A stretch of 64,000 bases of DNA from Hyperoplus lanceolatus. Taxonomy: Eukaryota > Chordata > Actinopteri > Uranoscopiformes > Ammodytidae. The stretch is taken from NCBI GenBank assembly GCA_026929865.2, contig CM049414.1, positions 1,490,001-1,554,000 on the forward strand, written 5' to 3'. Shown one piece after another: positions 48,366 to 61,619 of this stretch. The notes under the pieces are model-generated. The model made no database searches. It saw nothing but the letters and a program-made list of their open reading frames with translations, and was not told the DNA's origin. Position numbers and translations under genes: made by a program. Positions within the stretch are counted from its first letter, which is position 1, and each line of letters opens with the position of its first letter.

Positions 48366-49166
48366 ACAAAATCTGAAAAAACATATCTGAGACTATTCTA
48401 TCTTAACTTGTGTCTTAAGATAGGTTGTCTCATATGGGACCAGGTTTACTCATGGTTAGCCAGACTCAGCCTTTGAAAACAGTTGTGAAATGACTTCTTT
48501 GGCTCTAGAGGACCTTTGTCAAGTCTGACCCCTTATGATGTAATGGCAATGTAGTCAGTGCAATTATAGCTTGGCAAGAGGCTTCAGACTTATAACAGAA
48601 AGCATGCGTTACAAATGAAGGGGGGCGTTGAGTCAGAATAAAGTTGACCTTTACCAAGCGGGGAGGGTCCAAAGACTGCACCAATATGTGACAGAGTTCA
48701 TCAGCATGTCCTTGCGAAATAGGAGGTGCTGGGGAGCTTGGTGAGGTAATGACCACTTGCGAGGCTATTTGTAGAACTGCTGTGGCTGGAGAGCAAGCCA
48801 CTAACAGTGCGATCACATGTAGCCCACTGATACAAAGTAGTCAGGCAGTCCCTGGCATCTGGTAAATGTGTAGCCCTGTAGGTGTGTTGTTTTGATCATG
48901 TCCTTCACATGATCTGCTCAGACATTACTGTTGATTTCTGTAGCCGACTGTACTACACAAGAGTAGTTGTAGTTTTGGTAATTGTTTTCTTTGTTTATAC
49001 TGTATATATAATTGACTCCTATTGTGGAGCAGTGGAGTAGTAAGTAACCCAATGATTGTATTCATGTAGGAATCAAAAGGAGCAGGATTATCTTTTGCTA
49101 CCCACGTACGAACACACTTTGCAGCATAGAATATATTTCCAATAATATAGTTCAAAGAGACAATAC

Positions 49167-49520
49167 CTGCATTCCAAATCACAAACTCTCACATACGCTT
49201 TCTTTTCTCTACAATTGGGACATACTTTTACTTATTATTTCATCATAACATTGCGCCTTGATCTTGCCTCTTTCTTTTATATCTTTTGCATCCCCGGTTG
49301 TTTTCATACGGAGGCTCTGTCGATGTGACAACACTTCTGGTGTGCACTGGATTGTGGGTCAAAATCACCCAAAATTGCATGCTGTTTTCAACTCTAAAAA
49401 TCTTGGCCGGACGTATCCGGATATTTTAAAAATACTAAATCTGACCACAAGAATTGGAACATCCTAAAAAAAAATTCTACCAAACTTAATAGCAGAAAGT
49501 ATGGGGATTGGCACGCAGGG
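49167..49520. mobile_element. MITE with GCATTCCAAAT ends, copy 2
   Basis: Starts gcattccaaatcacaaactc and ends agtatggggattggcacgca. It is collinear with copy 1 across ggaggctctgtcgatgtgac and tctggtgtgcactggattgt. Confidence 0.7.
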
Positions 49521-50464
49521 AAAGTCACATATTCACAGACGGAGGGTAGACAGCCTCTTGACAGCTCTAATGGCAGTGGGAAGACAGGCTATAATGGAAT
49601 CTAAGTGATACTGGTAAAGAGCTCATTAAAGTTGCCCTGTGTGCTTGGTCATTAACTCTCCTCTTGTGTGACCTTCATCGCTCAAGGTGGGGTGGAAAGA
49701 GGTTGCCACTGCAGCGTACAGCCTTGTTTCCAACACGCTTAAGAACACCCGGCAATTACAGACTGTGCTGATCTATGTCCAGTGAGAGTGTCGCTACTTT
49801 GTGTTGCCTATGAAAATGATTAACCCCCACTGAATGTCTTCTAAACAGTTTAATTCCACAACACAAAACATCTGACATGTAAAAAAAAAAAAAAAAAGCG
49901 GATGCCCGTTTCTAATACGAGAAGAATGTTAAAGCCAAATAGATATTAATTTACTCTTCTTGGGGTGGATTTTACACCCAAGCACTCATTGGGTATCACT
50001 GCCACTCTGCTTCCAGCCATTAAGTCAACACTGAACCTGATAGTAGCAGCCCATGCACTTGCAACTCCAAAATTAGCTCAGATTCAATTATTGATGCTAT
50101 CTAGTCATGCTTTCTCTCCCTGCCTTTAGTTCAAAGAACAAGACTAAGAGTCCACAGCCATGCCAGAACCTCAGAGGGGCTGTACTTTGACACATTTGCA
50201 CTGAGTTACTGTACATATGAATGTCTATAGGCTATACAAACATGCTCGCAAGGACACTATTAACACAATGTTGTTAACAGAGTAGGATTTACTATTCTTA
50301 CCATCATAGTTTAGAATGTTTGCTTTCTAAAGTTTACTAAAAAGCTAAAGAGCACAACTTAAGATTGTTGGGAATATCTTTAGATGTAGACTACAGGTTA
50401 TTTGGGCATAAACCATAGTACTGAACAAATTAAAAAATTGACCTGATAATGATGCTTGGTCCAT

Positions 50465-50665
50465 GATTGACTGTAACAAATGTCACTTCAATTTTTCCAA
50501 TGGTTGTTGAGACACCTCATCCGAAGTCAGAAGCATGGACATTTTTATACTGCAATCCATCCAATAGTTGTTGGGTTTATTTCAGTCAGAACCAAAGTGG
50601 TGGACAGACCAGCGTACAGGGCTATTCCTAGAGCCATCCCGTGGCTAAAACCAAAGGGAAAAAGA
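50465..50665. repeat. Tail of the ancient fish interspersed repeat
   Basis: The order caatccatccaatagttgtt, gggtttatttcagtcag, accaaagtggtggacagacc, agagccatcccgtggctaaa is the widely dispersed teleost repeat also represented at 35,640-36,110. Confidence 0.65.
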
Positions 50666-50669
50666 AAAT

Positions 50670-52940
50670 GGACACTGGCACCACAAAGCCATCCTCAAGC
50701 ATGACATTTTTCTCTATGTTGTTTCTTAACTAGAAGTGCTAGTGAAAGGCTAGTAATCTGAATCAACAACACACAGTCTAAAACAACATGAAGTCTTTGT
50801 CCGGACTTAGACTTCATTCATATAATGCTAACTCTTTATCCTTTAAGTTTTTAATGATCTTGTAGGAAAGATGACCATCTAACTACAGCAATATAGGGAA
50901 AAGTCTAATATTGTTGTACCCCCCCCCCATTAAAAAACCCCAACTTGAGAATCCACTAATTAACACATATTAAGCACAATTCAAAACATTTGCAGTTTCT
51001 AGCTGCTCAGTTATGAAGGTTTGCTGAGTTACTTAGGCATGATAGTACATTTTCAACTATTTACAATCACTCATTCCCCCCCCCCCAAAAAAAAATAAAT
51101 GTATTTAAATTATGAAATATAGCATTGGTTGCAGCCCTAACAGTATGTCATTTTCCAGGTAATAAATCTTTCATTTCACTCTTTAAAGCTGATATTAAAA
51201 CATGTGTTTGCAAAGACAAATTCTATGAATTACGAAGCCACAGCAGAGCCCCACCTTTGTGCAGTGCAACCACCCTAAGGCAACTACTCATACTGTTTCA
51301 CTGCACTGCTAAATACAGACCGACATGCCAAATTCAGACCTCCCTGCAGGCCAACTCAAGAAACATGCATCCGTCAGAGGTGCTACAGTCCAGCTGTACA
51401 CACTGTGAGGAGAACAAGAGCAAACAGCATTCAGAGGGATTTTAGAAACAATCCAGTCTGATCATGCAGAGTAAAAGGTCAAACTTTGACAAAAACTTGC
51501 CTCTTTTCAGTGTTTTTTTTTATTCGCCTGCTGTGGGTTTGCCTACTTAAAAAAAGTCCCGTCTTATCCGAAGTGTGACAGTGGTCCTGGGACGAGCTGG
51601 TAGGCTAAACATCCCTCCCCCCAGAGCATGGTGAGACCTGCCGTGTATTAAAATAAATCTGTGCACACGTCCCACCCCAACACGCTCGCTAGACATTACC
51701 TTATACAAGGCTAGCAGCAGCATGTTCGGCTGTCTGCTGGCCCTGTGAGCAGATTTTAGCTGCCCCCCGGCCTTAATCCACCCCACCTCATTTACCCCAT
51801 AGCTCTCCCCCAACTCTCCCTGTGTTTCTGTGTACATGACTCAACAAAAACCGGAGCAAGGCTGTCCCAAAGTTTTTTTTCCCAAGAGGGGAGTAGAACG
51901 TTGACTTTGTGGAGGGGATTTGGAGCGCTGCCCTCCCCTAGGCTCAAATTGCCCCCACTTGTCAGACCTGATGGATTTTGTCTAAAAATAAAAGTTAAAA
52001 AGGGGGCCCTTGACAAGTGGATGAATGAACTCCGTGGTGCTCCTCCCCCTGCAAACCGAGACACTACATCGCGCACAGTGTCCCCGGGAACCCTGATGCC
52101 TGAAAAACCATGCACAGGAGCCCAAGAGTGCTGTTATTCTAAAAAGAACCTCCCCTTTTTCATGTGTGGAGGGGGAGATTTGGCAAAGGGGTAGAGCATA
52201 ATTCAAAATGAGCCAAGTGAGTGGGAATTCCTAGCTGTCCTACCCCTTCACCCCCCTCCCCCTCCCCATGCACATTCCCCTGCCACATTCATAGGAGCAA
52301 AAACATCTGAGCAAAACAGAGCAGCAGTAGCAGCAGCAGCAGACTGGAAAAGAGGATCATAACCCAACCCAAACAAACAGAGTAGTGCTTGATTTGAGAT
52401 TAAGTCTCTTCATGAGAAAAAACAATTCTATATGTGTTCTAAGATGAAAGAAAAAATGTATGCATTGTAAAACTGAATCATAGCTATCTTTGTGACTCCA
52501 GCAATCACCTGGAACAGTCCGAATTTGATGACTATGACGCAAGATCTGATCCTGCAAAGTAGAGCCTTTTTCATTTACAAATTTGAATTGGAGAGAGTTC
52601 ATTCCACTTATTTGAGTGGTAGGTGTGTCAGCGTGTTTTTTCGACAAATATTACATTGATTGGGTTGAAAAGTATAAGCCCTCAGTATTCTTATTAAGAA
52701 ACACTTCTGGGATTTTCCAACAGCACCTGAAGCATGTCCCCCATACTGTTATGATGCTGGAATAAGAAAGAAACACAGAAGACACAGAAAGAAACTACAG
52801 GAAGTAGATTGTCTTCCTCGTCCCATAATGCATAGCGTAGCTGGGTATGGGAGATTGCTACGTAGTGCTTGCTGCAGTTAGGTTGGATTTAGCCGAGGCG
52901 CTTTCTTATCACAAACGCACAGCACCGGAGTTTGTTTGGA
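50670..52940. other. Intron, no gene seen; candidate conserved block at 51,560-51,800
   Basis: Contains short C-runs (50,920-50,928 and 51,077-51,086) and a (CAG)n-like run near 52,320. The block 51,560-51,800 is repeat-free and GC-balanced, with ctagcagcagcatgttcggc and gagcagattttagctgcccc, and is a possible conserved element. Confidence 0.35.
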
Positions 52941-52947
52941 AGCTTAA

Positions 52948-53257
52948 AGGCCTACTTCACCGGTTTGAATATAAAGGTGTATTGAATTCTGAGATCCTAT
53001 GTAGTATAAATGTGCAAAAAAAATTGAAATCGGTTCATCCTAGCCTGAGAAAAGGCAGAAAGAGTGTTTTTTTAAGCCTATATTTCTCTTTCTCGTGACA
53101 TCACAGAAAGAGAAATATAGGGTTAAAAAAAACTTACTTAGTAAATATTACTGTGATGTCACAGTAAAAGACATCACAGTAATATTTACAAAGTACGTTT
53201 TTTTTAAGGATCTCAGAATTCAATACACCTTCATATTCAAACCGGTGAAGTAGGCGT
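52948..53257. mobile_element. TTAA MITE family 1, palindromic copy C (310 bp)
   Basis: TTAA at 52,944-52,947 and 53,258-53,261. Both ends are aggcctacttcaccgg-type with long inverted arms (ttgaatat..aaggtgtattga on both sides). The centre carries nested palindromes around tgtgatgtcaca. It is a fold-back relative of copies A and B, which keep this end only on their right side. Confidence 0.85.
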
Positions 53258-53265
53258 TTAAGTAG

Positions 53266-53400
53266 ACACGCTTCTTTGGTCCACTTTTGGTGCGCACCTA
53301 TGATTGCTGTTTTCTTACCTGCGAAGCGCAGCAAAGGTGGAAAACAACCCGAGTCTGGTTCAGTTGAACCAAACATGGCAGGTGTGAAAGCGCACTCAAA
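53266..53400. mobile_element. Old MITE related to 400-656
   Basis: ctttggtccacttttggtgc, gattgctgttttctta and ggttcagttgaaccaaacat with ggcaggtgtgaaagcgca parallel the copy near the left edge. It directly abuts the palindromic TTAA MITE. Confidence 0.5.
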
Positions 53401-53909
53401 CTCTCTTTTTTGTCATTCTCTACAATACAACTTCAAGAGTCCAACCTAATACATCATCATGAATGCCTTCAAGGTGAGACTGCATAAATGTGTTGGATGT
53501 TATGCCAATTCACATGTAGCCCACTTTCACTTGTAGCCGTTCAGAAAGAAGTACACATTTGCCTTATATGTGTCTTCTTGCTCTAATGACATTTTGTACC
53601 GACAAGTAATCACGGTCCACAATCTAAAGGTGCACTTCTAGATTTTGAATAAACATCAAAATACCACAAATGCACAATGACGAGTGAGCCGCTTTGCAAG
53701 GCTCCTTCAACTATTCCTTTACTGTTTGCCTTATGGGAAGCTCGTACAAGGGCTGCACGGGTGTTCCAGACACGCCATCTGGATCCCATCAGAGACCCAC
53801 AAATACAGATGTAGTGAAAGTGCTTGGTCTTAGCATGGGCCGCCTCCATGGCCTAATGAATGGGAATTTTGAAAACCCCTGCAACAGGTCACTGGCGGGC
53901 ACCTCACCT

Positions 53910-53945
53910 CACCACACACACACGCATGCACACACACACATGCAT

Positions 53946-53985
<40 letters not shown>
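53910..53985. repeat. (CA)n array with GCATGCA interruptions
   Basis: CA dinucleotides with two GCATGCA interruptions in the left half. Confidence 0.9.
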
Positions 53986-53987
<2 letters not shown>

Positions 53988-54576
53988 AACACAGCAGAGT
54001 CAAGGGTAGATCAATTGCCAGTGTGAGAGGTTCCGTCTCACCCCGCATCACCACGCTACCCGAGAGTGTCCTGAATTATCCGACCTCACCTCACCGAACA
54101 AAAGAACAAAATGGCAACAGGTGATACGTGATACAGCAGAGTTAAGAATAGCCTCGCTGCTGACGGATGGGGCAGTGTTTCATGACCTGTGCATTGCGCT
54201 CTTGGTTTACCACCCTGCCTAGCTGTGTGTGAGCCTCCTACAGGCTCAGTATTGGAGAAAAGATTATTGACGGTACGCAGCTTCTGCACATCTTATAGTG
54301 GACAAAAGGGATCAGGAAGCCCCCACTTCTATTAGGATTTGATGTGGCCTGAAACATGAGAACAGAGAATATCCAACATTCTCACGCACGTCAAAAGCAA
54401 AAGAAGGCCCTGCTGAAGGGATTCAAAGGGTCTTTTTTCCCTGGTGGAGACGAGACGGTGTGGATCCTCTTGCAGCATCTGAAGTCTTCCTGCATCCACA
54501 CTATTTGCACTTTACTTTAGTATTACCATGTAATCACCTGGTCAATGATCAAATTCCTTTGTGATTTTCTCTACTT

Positions 54577-54821
54577 ATGACATCTATTGCAGCATGTCCG
54601 TCCTGGGAGAGGGATCCCTTACTCTGTCCACTCTCCCTGAGATTTCTTCAATTTTTTTTATTCCCGGTAAAGGGTTTTTACTGGGAGTTTTTTCTCAGCC
54701 GAGCTAAGGGTGTAAGGGCAGGGTGTCATATTGTATCATATTGTATGGAATGTAAAGCCCACTGAGACAAATGTGTTTGTGATTTTGGGCTATACAAATA
54801 AAACTGATTTGATTTGATTTG
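54577..54821 (+). mobile_element. LINE/SINE-type 3' tail
   Basis: ctgggagagggatcccttac, ggtaaagggtttttactggg, gtaaagcccactgagacaaa and the end gggctatacaaataaaactg with (GATTT)n at 54,803-54,821 form a 3' end seen repeatedly in fish genomes. The short tandem at the end is characteristic of target-primed retrotransposition. Confidence 0.6.
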
Positions 54822-55012
54822 GTCTGGTGGTATGTGGAGCAGAAGTAATCTGCCTGAGAAGAGAGAGAGAGAAGACCACCTCTTCATTTAGTTTTGTTTT
54901 GATACACATGGCATACTACGGAGATGATCATCAAAACATTACGTCATGCAAGAAAAGAAAAATCCATGAGGAAGCTGCAAGTTTTTACAACTGTGGTTTG
55001 CCGCGCATCCAG

Positions 55013-55461
55013 GGGCGTAGTAGTGTGTGTGTGTGTGTGGGGGGGGGGGGGTGAATACCCAGGGCCCAAATCAGTGGGGGGAGGGCCCTCAAAAAGGGGG
55101 TTAGAAATTTAAAAAAATTTATGTAATTATAATTTTTTTGCTACATATCTGTGTCCACTCTGACACTGGCTGAGGGACACATAGTTTCTAAATGACGGCC
55201 CTAATAAACACTACAGATTCATGTGTACAGTTGTACGCTATCTGTAACACAAAATTCCAAAAAACAGCCAGATTGAGATCAAGGGAGCTGTGTGCACATC
55301 CATCAAAGCTTGGTGAGAGGAGAAAGGAATCGGAGGGAGAAAAAATCCTGAAAGCCACTATGTTTCCTCGTAAGGTCTTAACAGACCATGTCATTCAGAG
55401 GATCAGGCATCTGAATCGGGCTCTGGAGGTGGTCCTACACATGAGAGAAATGCCTCAATGA
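55013..55461 (+). mobile_element. DNA-transposon remnant with CAGGGGCGTAG start; unidentified frame at 55,192-55,461
   Basis: The terminus-like caggggcgtagtag is followed by a TG/G run. Downstream, an 89-codon frame (start MTALINTTDSCVQLYA, end VVLHMREMPQ) has a basic middle (RLRSRELCAHPSKLGERRK) and a plausible protein composition, but I do not recognise it. It could be a transposase relic or chance. Confidence 0.3.
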
Positions 55462-55564
55462 GGAACTCAAATTAGCATAAAAAGCTAAACAAAAAGTTTT
55501 TATTGCTTTTGATTTGAAAACATGTAATATTGTTTTTCCTCTTCCAACAACTTTTTTTTCCGCA

Positions 55565-55618
55565 CAAACACAATGCTGTGTCCAAACACAATGCTGTGTC
55601 CAAACACAATGCTTTGTC
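55565..55618. repeat. Three tandem 18-bp units
   Basis: aaacacaatgctgtgtcc occurs twice exactly and a third time with one change (ctttgtcc). Confidence 0.95.
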
Positions 55619-55639
55619 CCCCCTTTCAAATACATGTTG

Positions 55640-58600
55640 GTTCATGTAAAGTTAAACAAGTGCATTTGCATCTCAAGGACTTAGTAGAGTAAAATCTGCC
55701 ACTGAGTAGTTTATTCCTATACTGAATCTAATTGATTCAAAGACATTCCAGGGGGTATAATGGGAATCATTTCTCCCACTCTGTGTCATAAGTGCATGCA
55801 ACATGCCTCAGAGTGACATGGAACAATGGCCTCTTTCACTGCTCTGGGCCGATGCAGGCTGGAGATGGGGAGGTGCATCCAGACAGCGCTCCGTACAGTG
55901 GAGCACAGAGGATACTTCAGAGAGGGCTCACACAAACCCGGGCAACAAGCAGTGGCACTTAAACTTCCAAGTTATGGGCCATGTGTGAATGATGTGCTTG
56001 GATTACTCCTGCTTTGTAAAACACACGCTCACACACACACCGCGACGGGGCCAGGCGGTTCACAGACCCAAGTGTGATGGGATGTTTTCACTTGTTGCTC
56101 AATGTGCATGCATTAATTTCAAAGAGGGACCGCTTCCTACATTTGTTATTCGGCCTTATTTCGGGATCCTGCCACTTTAACTGATTTACCCACACATTAA
56201 ATAAAAATGTGTTTCTAGGATTTATTGGTAGGCACATTCTACAACTGTATGGGGATCCTTAAAAGACCCTGTAAACCCAAACACACAAAATCCTTCTAAC
56301 TATTTCATTGGGGAATTAGAAGCATAATAGTAAGTAACTGAAAAGAGTAAGGCATTTTCCTCAATCCAAATGAAAGATATTGTCATTTAAGTTTGATCAA
56401 GTTTACATACATTTGAGTAAGATGAAGCGGGCTATGCTCTGGTTCCTATGTCACATTAAGCATTTTGAACCAATCACAGCAGTTCTCTGCCCCGAACATT
56501 CTATACAAATTTCCATGATTGCATGACTGTTGCCCTGGAGACTGTTTGATACATGAGCCTGGAACCCACGCCCACACAGTCCTTGCAAAGGTTTTAGAGC
56601 ACTTTTTCCAAATATGTTCTATAATATTTATGAACATTTAATTTCAATCTGATTTTTGTAAACGCTTTTTGAGACACCCAACTTTGATATCATTTATTGA
56701 TTTACTGAAATGAACCTGATACTACATCTATTTCTTCATTTTGTCCCAAATCTAAAAATACTAGTATATTAAGGAGTCACAAACACCAATCAAATCTCAT
56801 ATGAAGCCAGATCGGCATGCCACAGTCACCATGAAGCGGTAAGTATCCACGTTGTGTGTTGTTGGTGTCAGGGCGCACAGCACACAGATGCCAGCTCTCC
56901 ACGTGGTCTAAGGCTAAGCACTCTGATTACTTCTCCCACCGTAGATTTAACTGCACTATATACACTATAAGACACAAGCTATGAGCTATGAGACTAACAG
57001 CTCCGGGACAAAGAAGGCCTTTGTGTTTGCTAGATTAGGAAGAAAGGCAGGGATAAGGGTTGTGACTTTTTATACACATGAGACCTGCCACAGAGAGATT
57101 TGTGAGCCGCATGTCACTTAAGAGTTATGGTTTCCCTTTTAACCAGCATATATTCAATGGGATATTTAGCCCCAGATCTATTATTAGAGGGAGAGTGTTA
57201 AAATGTAGATTTCCTGAGTAAATCACTGGAGTAATGAGGCTTGTTAGAAGATTTACTCTAGTCATTTTACACAGGAGAAAAAGTGAAAGACAAAGTTGGA
57301 TTAATTATCATTGAATATTAAGTCTACTACAAGCCGCTATTCTAGCCACCTGCAAAGGAAGTCAGAGAAGGAAGCTTTATTTCCTTTGCAATACTCAGTT
57401 ATAAATGGAAATACGCACTTTGTCCAGAATGTATTGGTTTCAAAACAATGTGCTTGTCACTTATTGTTCGAGAATACAAGGAGATCAGTCTTTAGGAGCC
57501 TCCGAATGATCCATATTTCATTGAGAATGTTTTAGGCACCAAACAAATGACTTCAAAACAGACTCTAATGGAATCCAGGGTTTATTATACAGCAAAACAA
57601 ATAAGCAGTTCTGGTGCCTGCCGGGTTGCAAATTATATATTAAATATGGATATATACTGTATATAGATTATAAATGAAAAGAATCAAGACTACAGCTCTG
57701 TTTGTCTACTCGGCTTCACAGAGCCTAACCACAACAGGAAAAAATAAAAAACACAGCCTTCCTGCCAACAGAAACTAATGTTTCGGTATAGTCTAAAAAC
57801 AACAGGTGAGGCTAGATACAGTATTGACGCTACTCACAAGCTTGTGCTTCATCTTCTGCCGGATTCAGTGATTATTTCTTGACGAGCCGCGTACAGTCAC
57901 ACTGACACATCTGCATCACTGTCAGTCAGAAAGAGGTCAGATACATGATTGGCAGGTCGCTGGTGCGTGGGGCGGGCGTCCCTGCATTAGTGTAAAGATG
58001 GAGCCTCCTATCATTTCAATGGAAAGATTCCAAAGACTGGAAGCTTTTGTGATTAGAAGTGACGGGGTTTGTCAAAGATCACAATATGGTAGATTTGCTG
58101 CTTATTCGTAACTTCCAATCACTTATTTTGCAAACTTCTCATTCTTCAGGTTCCTTGTGAAATCTATGGATAGACTGCACGGTTTAAGAAGGAAGCTCAA
58201 ATGTGTACGGCAACTGTCTTCACTACATTTTTAGGTTTTGAGGCTAAAACTTCATTTGAGCCAACTGATCATGTTTTGTTGAGATAACTTTGAGTTTGTA
58301 GTTCTACATAATGAGACCAAAAAGTAAAAGCTGTGCCCACTTATTATTTAAAAAAAAAAAAAATTTCCAACACTGTTAAATGTTTGTATCAACATTTTGG
58401 CCAAATAGTTTTTTTGTTATCTGTATGAGTTGGCACCACTGTTATTTTTTTGAAATTCCTTTGTAGAACTCACAATTTAAATTAGAGTATTTAGACATAA
58501 GAAAGATACATTTTCATTACATAGAATATGAATGATAAGTTATCTCTACTTAGTTGGCTCAAATGTGGACAGTTTAGTTGACTGTAAAAACTCAAAGATC

Positions 58601-60800
58601 TGCTGAACACAGTTGCCTTTAAATGTTGAGTTTTACTAACTTTTTTATTTTTTTACAGATGAAGTACAAGTACAGAATATGAAACATACTGTATAAGATC
58701 AGGCTCATAATGTATTTACTCTCTTTGAATTCAGGTTTTAAGAATACATTAAAGTAAGACCAACAGGTAAACAGTATTTTGAAAAAAAAAAATGTCACAT
58801 AAGAATTTACGAGCTCCTTTCTAAGCTTTCCACTTCCTCAGGAGATAGAATGGTGTGTGAGTGTGTCAAGTTAAGAATTTGTTTGTCAAATATAGTCTTG
58901 ACAAACTCTATTTTGCCTTTTTTATTGCATTTTTATTGAATAGTTTTTTCCCTTACAGTTCCCCTATTTGTCATTCATTAACAGCCATTTGGTGTGACAC
59001 ACAAACACAGAAAAACGCGCCTCATTTCCTGCCCCCTGCGTCATCTCAACGTGTTGCATCACTGAACTTCACAGTTGCTCAACATTCAAATCTTGTAGCA
59101 ATGTTTGATATTTTACTTATTTAATTCTTTGGGCAGAATATTGTACCTCAACATTAAGAAAGAAGGTACATACATGGACATGTTGGTCCTCTGAAAGGCA
59201 TAGTAACCTTCAGGTCCAATGATTAACCCTATGGGGTACATGAGTATGGATTGTACCATGGGGGGACAAAAATGGACTACTACTTTATCCCTATTTCTGA
59301 CAGTTAGAACCATCGGAAGATTGAGCCGTGACTTGTAATGTGAGAGTTAATAGTGCTGACTCTCTTCTCCTTTCTGCCACCGGTCTCAACTGATAAGAAT
59401 CAAAGCGCTCCACCTGAACGTGTGCTTACAGCTGCAGCTTTCTGACGAGAGACACCGAGACGGTTGCAGATAGACCCGCTGATCAATCACATTTTGGAGA
59501 GGCGTTCAGAGTGGAGCACGATAGGTTTAGCCTGCTTGTGCTCTTTTCAAAGGAGAAGATGACTGTGACAGTGTCGGCTTACAGCAGCATACATTTTCCT
59601 CATGTACATCTTCATCAAGAGAAACATATCACCCTGTTCAAACAGATTGGACAGCCGGAGTCACACTGAGCACAGCGCAGCTTGCAGTGCATGATGGGAA
59701 CCAATTTAGCTTTCTTCCCCTCCAGACACAATCCTTGAGTGAGATGAAAGGGAAGCTGTGCTACTGTAATCCATCTGAATGGCCGGCTCCAGCCTGATCT
59801 TTACTCTGGCTCATTCTCTCCCTGTGCAAGCCTTCATCTTTCTTCTTTTCTGCTCTTCATTGGAAAGCTTTAAATGTAAATGGCTTTCATCCAGAGGGCC
59901 ACATGAATGTACAGAGCGCAAAAAGTACAAAAGATTGATCATTTCAACTGACTGTTTGATCAGGTTGGGATTGTAAATTGAAAGTCTTCCTGGAAACGAT
60001 GAAAGTTCCTGATTGACTTCATTTACACTAGCTCCACTCTTAGCTGACATGAGAGAGAGAAAAGTGATTGAAAAACCAAAGCCCAAGTTCTTTGTTTAAT
60101 ACTGTAGCATAAAAAGATTTCAAATGAAGAAAGTATTCAGACATCCTCCACTGTCTAGCCGTCCAGTTCATTCTGCAATCTACTCAAACGTCTGCTTCCT
60201 CTTTTGCACCAAGGAAAGCTCTTTATATATATTTCTTCTTCTTGAACCTTTGTAAGAAATGAACTCTAATAATTAGGGAGCTGGTTAGGGAGTTGGTTCT
60301 TCCCTACAGTAGAGAATTATCTTCATTTAAGGTAAGGTATCAGAAAAGCATGGTTGCTTGCGTACTAAAATTACAAAAAATTATAGACAGTTAACAGCAG
60401 ATGTAGAGGCAACACAAAAAGGTTGATTTTCTTCTGTATTATATAAGAACAGCTTCATTTAATCAATTCTGTAAATACAGAATTGTACAAGATAATAATT
60501 TACTGAAGTAAGTATTTGCATGTGAAACAAAGATTGCCCCTATTGGCTGACAATAGCAGCATCCCAACAGTCAAAAACTCACAGATATTTAAGTGCTCAC
60601 TGGCTTCCTAAATGTTTACCATTATTTACTTGATAAAATACTCTGAGCTTTGATGATTATTTTGTTGCGTTTGTAGAATCAGAGCCTTGGCAGGTTTTTT
60701 GTTGTTGTTGCTTGGCTACTTGATTCATTGACTGGATAAGATGGAAAATAATTCAAAGGAAGGCTAGTCCCACAAAATGTGTAAACTTATTAAGGTCCCC
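55640..60800. other. Long intron stretch, no gene or clear transposon recognised
   Basis: AT-rich, unique-looking sequence. Minor items: short A-runs (about 58,350 and 58,783), and a region at 58,240-58,640 with repeated aactttgagttt / ttgagttttactaac words that may be an old MITE. The open frames show no family resemblance. Confidence 0.45.
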
Positions 60801-60816
60801 ACAACAGGAGTAATAC

Positions 60817-60841
60817 ACGCACGCATGCATGCATGCATACA

Positions 60842-60895
<54 letters not shown>
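60817..60895. repeat. (GCAT)n-(CA)n compound array
   Basis: A GCATGCATGCAT start leads into a CA tract of about 50 bp. Confidence 0.9.
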
Positions 60896-60898
<3 letters not shown>

Positions 60899-61112
60899 AC
60901 AGCCCTTGATCAGCAACACTCTCTCAGGGAAATAGATAAGCAAGTACAATGCTTCAAAACCGCCTGACTTCCAAGGAGCCAAGACTGAGACTACGCATGG
61001 TGTGTTGTCTAGTCACTTAATCCAAAATCTACATTTCGAGAAACAGAGGAAAGATGAAAATCTTACAAAAAATTCACAATTAAAAATCAAACATAGGAAT
61101 GAAGAAATGTCT

Positions 61113-61115
<3 letters not shown>

Positions 61116-61151
<36 letters not shown>

Positions 61152-61161
61152 ACAGGCAGGC
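61116..61161. repeat. (CAGG)n array
   Basis: About eleven CAGG units with one CAGA variant. Confidence 0.95.
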
Positions 61162-61460
61162 ATACGCTGCATCCATCTAACATGCTTGACTGAAGTAGAC
61201 CTTGTGACTCAGTAACAACAGTGGAGCCCTCGTAGACCTTTCACCATCTGTCCTTAATGACACGGGCTGCACGGGGGCAGCATGTGAGGCTCTGCACACA
61301 ACACGAGTCTGCTTACTCACCACAGGCCACAGGGACATACAGGTGGACACAATGAACTGACCATGAACTCACATCACACCTACTCTCAGGCTCCTGCTGC
61401 TCCTTCAGGCTTTACTTGGGTCATGTAGGTTCACACTGCCTGACAGCCTGCTCTATGCTA

Positions 61461-61615
<155 letters not shown>

Positions 61616-61619
61616 TTTA

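Noticed and set aside
55565..55618. CRISPR-like tandem repeats
   Set aside because: Three 18-bp units directly abut one another without spacers, in a vertebrate intron.
59400..59530. Possible bach2 5' UTR exon or CpG promoter near the right end
   Set aside because: Only mildly GC-rich, without a CpG cluster, TATA, Inr or a convincing donor on the minus strand.
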